In this document: positions 54,655 through 62,536 of the stretch, in pieces | Numbering within the stretch: the stretch's first letter is position 1 | How the letters are laid out: the number at the start of each line of letters is the position of its first letter | Source: Bacteroidaceae bacterium | Lineage (GTDB): Bacteria; Bacteroidota; Bacteroidia; Bacteroidales; Bacteroidaceae | NCBI GenBank assembly: GCA_017617315.1 | Contig: JAFZWM010000030.1 | Span: 1-64,000 of the forward strand | DNA length: 64,000 bases | Reading direction: 5' to 3' | The notes under the pieces: model-generated | The model's database searches: none | Seen by the model: only the letters and a program-made list of their open reading frames with translations | Told to the model about the DNA's origin: nothing | Translations under genes and position numbers: made by a program

Positions 54655-55185
54655 ATGAATAATCAATATCTTCTTGAACATTTACGTTCTATAAAAGATT
54701 TTCCTCAGAAGGGCATTAACTTCCGTGATGTAACAACATTGTTCAAGGATGCCAAGGCTCTTGAGATAATGGACGAGGAGTTGTACCAACTTTACAAGGA
54801 TAAGGGTATTACAAAGGTTGTTGGAATAGAGTCGCGAGGATTCGTCATGGGCTCATGCCTTGCACGCCGTCTGAATGCCGGACTCGTGATGTGCCGCAAG
54901 CCGGGCAAGCTTCCGGCAAAGACTATTCAGGAGACATATACAAAGGAATACGGTACCGATACAATCGAGATTCATGCCGATGCCATAAATGAGGACGATG
55001 TGGTGCTTATCCACGACGACCTTCTGGCAACAGGCGGAACGATAAAGGCTGCGTGGAATCTGGTAAAGAAGTTCAATCCAAAGAAGTGCTACATGAACTT
55101 CATCATCGAGATTCGCGATGAGGGTCTGAAGGGCCGTGAGTTTATTGGTGACGATATCGAAGTAACATCATTATTGAGCTTGTAA
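54655..55185 (+). CDS. apt: Adenine phosphoribosyltransferase
   Basis: Salvages adenine with PRPP to give AMP. 176 residues, normal length. KDFPQKGINFRDVTTLF lies at the N-terminus, and the GIESRGFVMGS segment near 61. The PRPP loop VVLIHDDLLATGGTIKAA is near 119-136 and carries the usual acidic pair. Monocistronic with its own promoter and terminator. Confidence 0.96.
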   Translation: MNNQYLLEHLRSIKDFPQKGINFRDVTTLFKDAKALEIMDEELYQLYKDKGITKVVGIESRGFVMGSCLARRLNAGLVMCRKPGKLPAKTIQETYTKEYGTDTIEIHADAINEDDVVLIHDDLLATGGTIKAAWNLVKKFNPKKCYMNFIIEIRDEGLKGREFIGDDIEVTSLLSL

Positions 55186-55205
55186 ATTTAGGTTTTAGAT
55201 AGCTG

Positions 55206-55250
55206 AAGCCCCGGGCGATTCCATTGCGAAATGCACTCGGGGCTTTATTG
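55206..55250 (+). terminator. apt terminator
   Basis: Arms AAGCCCCG (55206-55213) and CGGGGCTT (55238-55245), then TATTG. The T-tract is weak, but it sits between the convergent apt and the PQQ-like gene. Confidence 0.7.
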
Positions 55251-55255
55251 TGCCT

Positions 55256-56746
55256 TTACGCTAGTTTCTCGATATCAAGCGATTTCTCTTTTACTATTAT
55301 CAGCTTACCGCATTTAAGCGATACGTCAAGAAAATCTTTGCCTATGAACTGCCTTTTAATTTTGTTGTTTTCGACAAGGTAAAATTCGTGACCATTACAT
55401 GCGCTTTTGTATAGAAGTCTGTTAGGATTTTCTTCTGAAGTCTCGCGTGTATAGATTGAGTTTCTCTTGTATTGGCGTAAAATGTTCAAGTTTATGTCTA
55501 CTACAATGATGTTGCCGCTTACGGTTCTTAAAGCATATTCGTTCTGTTTGAATGTCATTTTGCTGAATTTCTTTGATGTCTCGTCGAAATAGTATAAAGT
55601 GTCGGTGACAAAGCGGATTGCCTTGCCGAAAATTTCTTTGTTCCATTTCTTCGGGAAGAGTTCTTTTGAGATCAGTTCGCCGTTTTCTCTGTTGTATTTT
55701 GCTATATACGGAACGCCGAATTTCTTCAGTTTTTCTTCGCGTTTGTTGTTCGCCTTTACTTTGTTTTGCACCGAATGGGCTTCGTTTATCATAATTACAG
55801 TGTCGCCGCTGAAACAAAGTTTGGTATGTCCTATTCTGTCTTCTTCAAAGGTGTTTTGCCATATATTCTTCATTTTTTTATCGAAGCAGAAGAGTTGCTT
55901 TTGGTCTGCCAGAAAGATGTTGTCACCGTTCTTCACAAATTCCATTTGTGAATCTCCTAAAACATAATTTCCTTGCGACATAATGGTTGCTCCAATCATT
56001 CCTCCTAGCGCTCCTCCTCCAATTCCAAATGCTACAAAGTATGAAGGATTACCGCCGCTGGTTTCGGCTTCAGAATACACTAAGTCGTGTACAAGCTTTA
56101 TATTTTTCCCTGTATTGATGTCGAGATAGTTTAGCGATTTTGATGTGAATGCAATATGGTCGTCGTCCATTCTTAAAATGTTGTTTAACTGCTCGTTTGC
56201 ATTCTTTGTTATCTCACATTCCCATAGACTCTTTCCTGTTGAAAGTCTGTATCCGTATATGTAATTGTTTGAAGACTTTAGAACGCCAATCATGATGTCT
56301 TTTTGCGCATCGATGAAGAAAGGTAGAATTCGTTTCGAATACGCCTTTTTGTACGTCTTCGTTTCAATAAGTGTGGCTCGAGATTCGAAGTCGCTAAGAG
56401 TCAGAATATTGTATCCCGATTTGCTGTAGCAATACTCTAATTGGACGCAGTCGCCCTTAGTCTTGAACATGCCATAAGGTAGTCTGAGAAACATAAGTTG
56501 TTCGGGAGATGTCTCTTCCCAAGTCAACTCTCCAGAGTCGATGTTGTATATTCTGTAATGTGCCTTCTTGTGTCCACCTAGTCCACCTTTTACACGTGTG
56601 TCGACTACGATTTCTCTCGACCCTTTTGGAATAGAAATTCTGTTAATGGAATCTTCTATTTCTATGTGCACGATATTCTGTGCAAAGGCAGTAGCGCAGC
56701 AGAACATCATGGTGCACAGAGATAAGTTTCTAGTTATTCTTTGCAT
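55256..56746 (-). CDS. Secreted PQQ-like beta-propeller protein
   Basis: 496 residues with a Sec signal peptide (LSLCTMMFCCATAFA, then QN). The mature part has repeats of the PQQ/quinoprotein blade type: YNIDSGELTWEE near 46, YGYRLSTGKSLWECEI near 163, and LFCFDKKMKNIWQNTF near 284 show the strand-G-x-x-x-W pattern. A glycine-rich segment (GIGGGALGGMIGA, about 242-255) breaks the pattern and may be a membrane-interacting loop. No enzyme motif. Such proteins often act as scaffolds in the periplasm. The partner is unknown. Convergent with apt. Confidence 0.75.
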   Translation of the reverse strand: MQRITRNLSLCTMMFCCATAFAQNIVHIEIEDSINRISIPKGSREIVVDTRVKGGLGGHKKAHYRIYNIDSGELTWEETSPEQLMFLRLPYGMFKTKGDCVQLEYCYSKSGYNILTLSDFESRATLIETKTYKKAYSKRILPFFIDAQKDIMIGVLKSSNNYIYGYRLSTGKSLWECEITKNANEQLNNILRMDDDHIAFTSKSLNYLDINTGKNIKLVHDLVYSEAETSGGNPSYFVAFGIGGGALGGMIGATIMSQGNYVLGDSQMEFVKNGDNIFLADQKQLFCFDKKMKNIWQNTFEEDRIGHTKLCFSGDTVIMINEAHSVQNKVKANNKREEKLKKFGVPYIAKYNRENGELISKELFPKKWNKEIFGKAIRFVTDTLYYFDETSKKFSKMTFKQNEYALRTVSGNIIVVDINLNILRQYKRNSIYTRETSEENPNRLLYKSACNGHEFYLVENNKIKRQFIGKDFLDVSLKCGKLIIVKEKSLDIEKLA

Positions 56747-56821
56747 TACTTGTAATTTTGAATGATAATTTATGATGCAAAGAAAACTAAAATATACCAG
56801 ACGGACAAACTATTCTGAAAA

Positions 56822-58129
56822 TTATTTAACGCTGAACATCTTACTGAATCCTATGCCGTAGCCGAATGTCTTCAGTCTGCCGCTTCCTTCGGCAATTGAT
56901 GGAAGCGAAGCATAAGCGCAGTACAGACGGATATTCTGCTTCAGTCCGCCGAGAAGCCATGAGAACGATGCTCCAGCGCCATATCCCCAGCCGTCGCGAC
57001 CGCCCAGTCGGCAGTCAATATCGTTAAGGTCGCAGTTTGGATATGCGGTGTAGTTGCCCACGATGTTAGCACCAATCAGAACGGTGTTTGTTACTGGAAA
57101 TGAGAAGTAAGGACCGGCTCCAATCACGGCGCAGTCGAAAGAATGGTCTTGAAAATTGCCGTTCACCTTAACTTGGTTGGTCGTAACGTAAATCTGTCCG
57201 CCTGCTCCGACGTACGGGTTGAAGAAGTAGGCCGATTCCAGACCGCCTTTGTTTCCTTTCTTGAACGAAATCTTGTCGTCGCCGATGTTGAATTCAGAAT
57301 TGATGTACGACATTCCCATGAATGAGTTGGCGAACGAAGGTCGGAACGACTTGTCGATGACAGCCTTCTGCAATCTTGCCTTTCCGCCTTTTGGCGACTT
57401 AAACAGAAGGTCGGTAATCCAATATCCCAGTTCGGTTGATGTTATGCCGATGCTCGCGCCCATCGAAAGGTCGCTGTACCAGTGCATGTCGTTTGTTCGT
57501 CGCATGAGCGATGTGAGGGTGGCGCACGCATATCCTCCAACGCCTATCCACGGATGCTTCCACGCATATTCGTTGCTAAGGATTGTCGCTCCTGTGTATG
57601 CAATTACGGCATGGGTAGACGGAAAGCAATGCTGCTCGCTTCCGCCCATCGGACGGCGGCGGTTTACGTTCTTCTCGATGATTTTCGATGCTCCTGCGGC
57701 AAATCCTATCGACAGAGCGTTCGATACCGCCATCTTCTGCCATGAGCTGCGGCTCTCCATGCCAGCAAGCTTCAGGGTGTAGGCGGTTGCCAGCGGCGCA
57801 AATGCCAGAAAGTTGTCGGCCTTGTTGTTGAATGCGCTCTTGTAGCTGCTTGATGTGGCAGCTCCACCATGGTCTTTCTTTATTGTAAGACCGTAATATC
57901 CCGTCATCACGCCGTAGTAGAGGTGTGCAATCTTCATCTTGTTCTGCACGGCTTTCTTGTTAGCCTCCTCGTCCTCGACCTCGCCAACCAGCTCGGCCGT
58001 CTCTTTCTTCAGCATTTCAGTTGAATCTGCCGGAATAATGTCTTCGGCGCACATCGTAGTATTAGCCATCATGCTTGCCGATGTTGCCATAAGCATTGCG
58101 GTAGCGGATATCGTCTTAAAAATCGTCAC
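56822..58129 (-). CDS. PAP2-family phosphatase with C-terminal beta-rich domain
   Basis: 435 residues. A signal-like N-terminus is followed by an acidic stretch (about 25-60). The PAP2 catalytic set follows: KIIEKNVNRRRP near 150-161 (motif 1), CFPSTHAV near 168 (motif 2, PSTH in place of PSGH), and RRTNDMHWYSDLSMGASIG near 208 (motif 3). The last 190 residues are different: aromatic-ended beta strands (SAYFFNPYVGAGGQIYV, CAVIGAGPYFSFPV) like an outer-membrane barrel. Family members dephosphorylate lipid phosphates such as undecaprenyl pyrophosphate or lipid A. The fusion suggests an outer-membrane or periplasmic location. Confidence 0.85.
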   Translation of the reverse strand: MTIFKTISATAMLMATSASMMANTTMCAEDIIPADSTEMLKKETAELVGEVEDEEANKKAVQNKMKIAHLYYGVMTGYYGLTIKKDHGGAATSSSYKSAFNNKADNFLAFAPLATAYTLKLAGMESRSSWQKMAVSNALSIGFAAGASKIIEKNVNRRRPMGGSEQHCFPSTHAVIAYTGATILSNEYAWKHPWIGVGGYACATLTSLMRRTNDMHWYSDLSMGASIGITSTELGYWITDLLFKSPKGGKARLQKAVIDKSFRPSFANSFMGMSYINSEFNIGDDKISFKKGNKGGLESAYFFNPYVGAGGQIYVTTNQVKVNGNFQDHSFDCAVIGAGPYFSFPVTNTVLIGANIVGNYTAYPNCDLNDIDCRLGGRDGWGYGAGASFSWLLGGLKQNIRLYCAYASLPSIAEGSGRLKTFGYGIGFSKMFSVK

Positions 58130-58157
58130 TTTTCAGTATCTTTTTGCTTTAACGCTG

Positions 58158-58165
58158 CAAATATA
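58158..58165 (-). promoter_or_regulatory. PAP2 gene -7 box
   Basis: TATATTTG on the minus strand, 28 bases before the ATG. Confidence 0.6.
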
Positions 58166-58309
58166 CTAATAAACGCCCAAATGTGCAAAGGCATTTTTCA
58201 AAACCTGAACATCGTGCCGTTGCAGTCATGAAAACCTGACAAATCGTAAGCCCTAAAAATATTTTGAAAAATAAATCGATATTGTAGCACAACTAAAACA
58301 AATAAACAT

Positions 58310-58317
58310 TAACTTTG
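58310..58317 (+). promoter_or_regulatory. Ppx/GppA -7 box
   Basis: TAACTTTG matches TAnnTTTG, 30 bases before the ATG at 58348. An upstream in-frame ATG at 58315 lies inside the box. Confidence 0.7.
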
Positions 58318-58347
58318 CAGAGTTTAATTATATGGAATTTTAAGAAT

Positions 58348-59265
58348 ATGAATAAACTTAACTTCGCAGCAATTGATATAGGTACTAATGCTGCACGACT
58401 ACTTATAAAGAATGAAGACGGCAGGGTGGTTGAATTTATCCGCTATCCGCTGCGTTTGGGAGAGGATGTGTTTACCATAGGTGAAATAAGTAAGGAAAAA
58501 CAAGATATGATGTTGCGCATGATGAACGGCTTCCGCCAGATGATGCGCATGTACAAGGTCAAGAGCTATCGCGCCTGTGCCACATCTGCCATCAGAGAGG
58601 CAAAGAACGGCAAGGCAGTAATCAAGCGCATAGTAAAGAATACAGAAATCGACATTGAGATTATCGATGCCAAGCAGGAGGCCGAATTCCTGTGCTGTAG
58701 CCGTTTGGTAAACAAGGCTCAGGGTGGTGTATGGGCTTATGTAGATGTAGGCGGTGGCAGCACCGAGGTTACATTTGCCGAGCATGGCGACGTTCTTGAG
58801 ACAAGAGCCTACAAGATTGGTACTCTGCGAATACTCAACGACAAGGTCGAGGCGGCTACAAAGAACCAGCTTAAGGCCGAACTCGCCGAGCTTAATGCAA
58901 AGTACGGCAAAGTAAACATCATCGGCTTGGGCGGAAACATCAACAAACTGTTCCAGCTCATTCCAATCAAGGAGCGCGACAACCTCAACATGCCAATCAA
59001 GTCGCTCGCCAAGATTACCAAGACACTGTCGCCTCTGAGCGTTGAGCAGCGAATGGCTGAATACTATCTGAAGAAAGACCGCGCCGACGTAATCGTTCCG
59101 GCGGCAAAGATATTCCTTGTAGTGGCAGAGTGCCTCCAGAGTGAATATATATACGTTCCGAAGATAAGCCTCGCCGACGGTATTCTGGCATCTGTTTACT
59201 ACGACTATAAAGAAAAAGGTATAGTTAAGATGTTTGATGATTATTCAGACGACGAAATGTTGTAA
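58348..59265 (+). CDS. Ppx/GppA-family phosphatase
   Basis: 305 residues of the actin-like exopolyphosphatase/guanosine pentaphosphatase family. The phosphate-1 loop AAIDIGTNAARLL is at the N-terminus, the CATSAIREAKNG segment near 80, the phosphate-2 loop YVDVGGGSTEVTF near 134 and GLGGNINKL near 200. It has the two-domain short form without the C-terminal HD-like domains of E. coli Ppx. It may hydrolyse polyphosphate or pppGpp, and the sequence does not decide. The start MNKLNFAAID is fixed by the promoter box. Confidence 0.9.
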   Translation: MNKLNFAAIDIGTNAARLLIKNEDGRVVEFIRYPLRLGEDVFTIGEISKEKQDMMLRMMNGFRQMMRMYKVKSYRACATSAIREAKNGKAVIKRIVKNTEIDIEIIDAKQEAEFLCCSRLVNKAQGGVWAYVDVGGGSTEVTFAEHGDVLETRAYKIGTLRILNDKVEAATKNQLKAELAELNAKYGKVNIIGLGGNINKLFQLIPIKERDNLNMPIKSLAKITKTLSPLSVEQRMAEYYLKKDRADVIVPAAKIFLVVAECLQSEYIYVPKISLADGILASVYYDYKEKGIVKMFDDYSDDEML

Positions 59266-59292
59266 TGTCTTCAAACATTTTTTGCATATTTC

Positions 59293-59323
59293 TTTCACGT
59301 GTAAAGGAAAAGTATTACCTTTG
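59293..59323 (+). promoter_or_regulatory. Promoter of the purF-carA-carB operon
   Basis: TTTC (59293-59296), 19 bases, then TACCTTTG (59316-59323). Good -33/-7 match with consensus spacing. Transcription should begin near 59330, giving a leader of about 186 bases. Confidence 0.75.
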
Positions 59324-59329
59324 CAGAAA

Positions 59330-59515
59330 TTTGTAAAGTTCAAAACTTATGTATAGAACACAGGGCTGTGTGTACAAGCCTAAAGTTTGTTGCACACGCG
59401 CTAACATAAATATATCGCTGATAACGGAAGTGGGGTTAACCCTCCGCTCCGTTGTTGGCGATTATTCTATATATAAATTGGAAAAACATAAAAACTGGTA
59501 AAAGGATAAGACACG
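59330..59515 (+). ncRNA. Structured 5' leader of purF, candidate cis-regulatory RNA
   Basis: The leader can fold three ways worth noting. ACACA (59358-59362) pairs with TGTGT (59367-59371). The overlapping GTGTG (59368-59372) can instead pair with CACAC (59393-59397), extended by ACAA/TTGT. Downstream, a long stem uses arms 59416-59428 and 59448-59460 (13 pairs counting G-U) with a further GC-rich inner stem. Mutually exclusive early hairpins followed by a strong one look like an attenuator or riboswitch, though no T-run follows the long stem. The leader also contains a 50-codon frame (59349-59501) ending 14 bases before purF. No known RNA family was recognised. Confidence 0.5.
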
Positions 59516-61420
59516 ATGGAACCATTGAAACATGAATGTGGAGTTGTGATGATTCGACTGCTGAAGCCGCTCGAATACTATCAGCAGAAGTATGGCACTT
59601 GGATGTACGGACTCAACAAGCTCTATCTGATGATGGAGAAGCAGCACAACCGAGGACAAGAGGGCGCAGGTATGGCTTGCGTAAAGCTTGAGGCCAATCC
59701 GGGAGAGGAATATATGTTTCGAGAGAAGGCGCTCGGCTCGGGGGCTATAACGGAGATTTTCTCAAATGTCCACGCACAATACAAGGACCTTTCGGCAGAG
59801 CAGCTTGCCGATGCCGACTATGCTAAAAAATGCCTACCGTTTGCCGGTGAACTTTACATGGGACATCTTAGATATTCAACCACTGGCAAGAGTGGTCTGA
59901 CTTATGTTCACCCATTTTTGAGACGTAACAACTGGAGAGCCAAAAATCTATGTCTATGCGGCAATTTCAATATGACAAATGTCGATGAGGTCTTTGCCGA
60001 CATCACCGCCAAGGGACAGCACCCCCGCATTTATTCAGATACATACATAATGCTTGAGCAGGTAGGCCACCGCCTCGACCGCGAGAGCGAACGCTTATAC
60101 AATCAGGCCAGGGAGAAGGGACTCGAAGGCATGGATATAACCCGATTCATCGAGGATAATATCGACCTCTCGAACGTTGTCCGCTCGGCCAGCGAGTTGT
60201 GGGACGGCGGATATGTTGTCTGCGGACTCACGGGAAGCGGCGAATGTTTCTCTATGCGCGACCCTTGGGGCATACGTCCGGCATTCTGGTACAAGGACGA
60301 CGAGATTATGGTTCTCGCATCCGAACGACCTGTAATCCAGACTGCCCTCGACCTCGAAGCCGACCAGATTAACGAACTGAATCCGGGTCAGGCAATATTG
60401 GTCAACAAGAAGGGCGAAGTCAGACTGAATCAGATAATTGCTCCTAAGACTCCTAAGCCATGTGTGTTTGAACGAATTTATTTCAGCCGCGGTTCCGACA
60501 GAGACATTTATCAGGAACGCAAGGCTTTGGGACGACAGCTTCTTCAGCCTATCCTGAAGGCTATCGACGGAGATGTTGACAATACCGTGTTCTCATTCAT
60601 TCCGAATACAGCCGAGGTGGCATACTACGGTATGCTCGAGGGCTTCAAGGAATATATGAACGAGCAGAAGATAAAGGAGATTGAAAGTCTTGACCACAAG
60701 CCAACCCACGAGGAACTGACAAGGATAATGAACCGCTATGTCAGAGGCGAGAAGGTGGCTATCAAGGATATAAAGCTGCGCACGTTCATTGCCGAGGGAA
60801 ATACCCGTAACGATCTCGCAGCACACGTCTACGACATAACTTACGGAAGCCTTCGCGCCGGCATCGACAATCTGGTTGTCATCGATGACAGCATAGTGCG
60901 CGGAACAACGCTCCGCGAGAGCATCATCCGAATCCTCGACCGTCTGCATCCTAAGAAGATTGTAATCGTTTCGTCTTCTCCGCAGATTCGATATCCCGAC
61001 TATTACGGCATCGACATGAGCCGAATGAGCGAGTTCATCGCGTTCAAGGCAGCCGTAGAGTTGCTGAAGGACAGAAAGCAGGAAGGCCTGATAACCGAAG
61101 TCTATGAGAAATGCAAGGCTCAGGAAGGATTGCCGAAGGAACAGATGGTTAACTATGTGAAGGATATCTACAAGTCGTTCACCGACGAGGACATCTCGCG
61201 CAAGATGGTAGAGATGCTGAAGGCGCCTGAGGTGAAGAGCGACATCGAAATCGTCTATCAGACAATCGACGGCCTGCACAAGGCCTGCCCAAATCACGGA
61301 GGCGACTGGTACTTCAGCGGCGACTACCCGACACCGGGCGGCGTGAAGATGGTAAACAAAGCCTTCATAAACTATGTGGAGCAAATTTACAATAAGGAAA
61401 AAATAAAAGAATATAGATAA
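59516..61420 (+). CDS. purF: Amidophosphoribosyltransferase-type enzyme, long form
   Basis: First committed step of purine synthesis: glutamine plus PRPP gives phosphoribosylamine. It has an N-terminal Ntn glutaminase domain whose nucleophile would be Cys8, after the short leader MEPLKHE that must be removed, then RGQEGAGMA and GHLRYSTTG. The phosphoribosyltransferase domain carries the PRPP loop VVIDDSIVRGTT near 455. At 634 residues it exceeds classical PurF (about 470-510). The extra length lies in the middle of the protein and in a C-terminal stretch with CPNHGGDWYFSGDYPTPGG. Placed directly before carA and carB, so its role may be linked to carbamoyl phosphate as well as purine supply. 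A second, classical PurF elsewhere is possible. Confidence 0.85.
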   Translation: MEPLKHECGVVMIRLLKPLEYYQQKYGTWMYGLNKLYLMMEKQHNRGQEGAGMACVKLEANPGEEYMFREKALGSGAITEIFSNVHAQYKDLSAEQLADADYAKKCLPFAGELYMGHLRYSTTGKSGLTYVHPFLRRNNWRAKNLCLCGNFNMTNVDEVFADITAKGQHPRIYSDTYIMLEQVGHRLDRESERLYNQAREKGLEGMDITRFIEDNIDLSNVVRSASELWDGGYVVCGLTGSGECFSMRDPWGIRPAFWYKDDEIMVLASERPVIQTALDLEADQINELNPGQAILVNKKGEVRLNQIIAPKTPKPCVFERIYFSRGSDRDIYQERKALGRQLLQPILKAIDGDVDNTVFSFIPNTAEVAYYGMLEGFKEYMNEQKIKEIESLDHKPTHEELTRIMNRYVRGEKVAIKDIKLRTFIAEGNTRNDLAAHVYDITYGSLRAGIDNLVVIDDSIVRGTTLRESIIRILDRLHPKKIVIVSSSPQIRYPDYYGIDMSRMSEFIAFKAAVELLKDRKQEGLITEVYEKCKAQEGLPKEQMVNYVKDIYKSFTDEDISRKMVEMLKAPEVKSDIEIVYQTIDGLHKACPNHGGDWYFSGDYPTPGGVKMVNKAFINYVEQIYNKEKIKEYR

Positions 61421-61429
61421 ATCAAAGTA

Positions 61430-62512
61430 ATGAGAAATGTAACACTAATCCTCGACGACGGGACAAAGTTTCACGGAAAGTCGTTTGGCTACGAAAAGCC
61501 AGTAGCAGGTGAGGTTGTCTTCAACACAGCGATGATGGGTTATCCAGAGAGCTTGACAGACCCTTCTTATGCTGGCCAGTTGATGACACTTACTTATCCT
61601 TTGGTTGGAAACTATGGCGTGCCTCCATTCACAGTAGAGAAGAACGGTCTTGCCACCTTCATGGAAAGCGACAAGATTTATGCCTCTGCTATCATCGTGA
61701 GCGACTATAGTACAGAATACAGCCACTGGAACGCAGTAGAGAGTCTTGCAGAGTGGCTGAAGCGAGAGCAGGTGCCAGGCATTACAGGCATCGATACTCG
61801 TGAGCTGACAAAGGTTTTGCGTGAGCATGGTGTGATGATGGGAAAGATTGTGTTTGATGATGAGCCTGACAACATTCCTGAGGCAAACTACAACGGAGTT
61901 AACTTCGTTGACAAGGTAAGCTGCAAGGAGATTGTCAGATACAATGAGGGCGCTGGCAAGAAGGTCGTTCTCGTTGACTGCGGCGTTAAGAACAACATCA
62001 TCAGATGTCTTATCAATCGTGGAGTAGAGGTTATTCGCGTGCCTTGGAATTACGACTTCAACGACATGGAGTTCGACGGCTTGTTCCTTGCCAACGGTCC
62101 GGGCGACCCTGACACTTGCGAGGATGCCGTTGTAAACATCCGCAAGTTCCTTGCAAACCCTGTTGTTCGTCCTTGCATGGGTATCTGTATGGGTAATCAG
62201 TTGCTTTCAAAGGCTGCAGGAGCAAAGATTTACAAGCTTAAGTACGGTCATCGCAGCCACAACCAGCCGGTTCGCATGGTTGGCACGGAGAAGTGTTTCA
62301 TCACCAGCCAGAACCACGGCTATGCAGTAGACTCTGATACTCTCGGTGCTGATTGGGAGCCATACTTCGTAAACATGAACGACGGCTCGAACGAAGGAAT
62401 CCGCCACAAGAAGAATCCTTGGTTCTCGGCTCAGTTCCATCCAGAGGCTTGTAGCGGTCCTGTAGATACAGAGTTCTTATTCGATGATTTTGTTAATTTG
62501 CTGAACAAGTAG
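61430..62512 (+). CDS. carA: Carbamoyl-phosphate synthase small subunit
   Basis: Glutaminase subunit that supplies ammonia for carbamoyl phosphate. 360 residues: the N-terminal interaction domain (LILDDGTKFHGKSFGYEK, GYPESLTDPSYAGQ), then a class I amidotransferase domain with the nucleophile Cys in RPCMGICMGNQ near 245-255, FLANGPGDPDTCE near 222, and the catalytic His-x-Glu in FSAQFHPEACSGP near 337. It starts 9 bases after purF and is followed by carB after 24 bases. Confidence 0.96.
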   Translation: MRNVTLILDDGTKFHGKSFGYEKPVAGEVVFNTAMMGYPESLTDPSYAGQLMTLTYPLVGNYGVPPFTVEKNGLATFMESDKIYASAIIVSDYSTEYSHWNAVESLAEWLKREQVPGITGIDTRELTKVLREHGVMMGKIVFDDEPDNIPEANYNGVNFVDKVSCKEIVRYNEGAGKKVVLVDCGVKNNIIRCLINRGVEVIRVPWNYDFNDMEFDGLFLANGPGDPDTCEDAVVNIRKFLANPVVRPCMGICMGNQLLSKAAGAKIYKLKYGHRSHNQPVRMVGTEKCFITSQNHGYAVDSDTLGADWEPYFVNMNDGSNEGIRHKKNPWFSAQFHPEACSGPVDTEFLFDDFVNLLNK

Positions 62513-62536
62513 TTCAAAACAGCTAAAAACAGAAAA

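Noticed and set aside
54417-54681. Two minus-strand frames between bcp and apt
   Set aside because: They overlap the 11-bp array and the apt promoter and start, and have no recognisable features.
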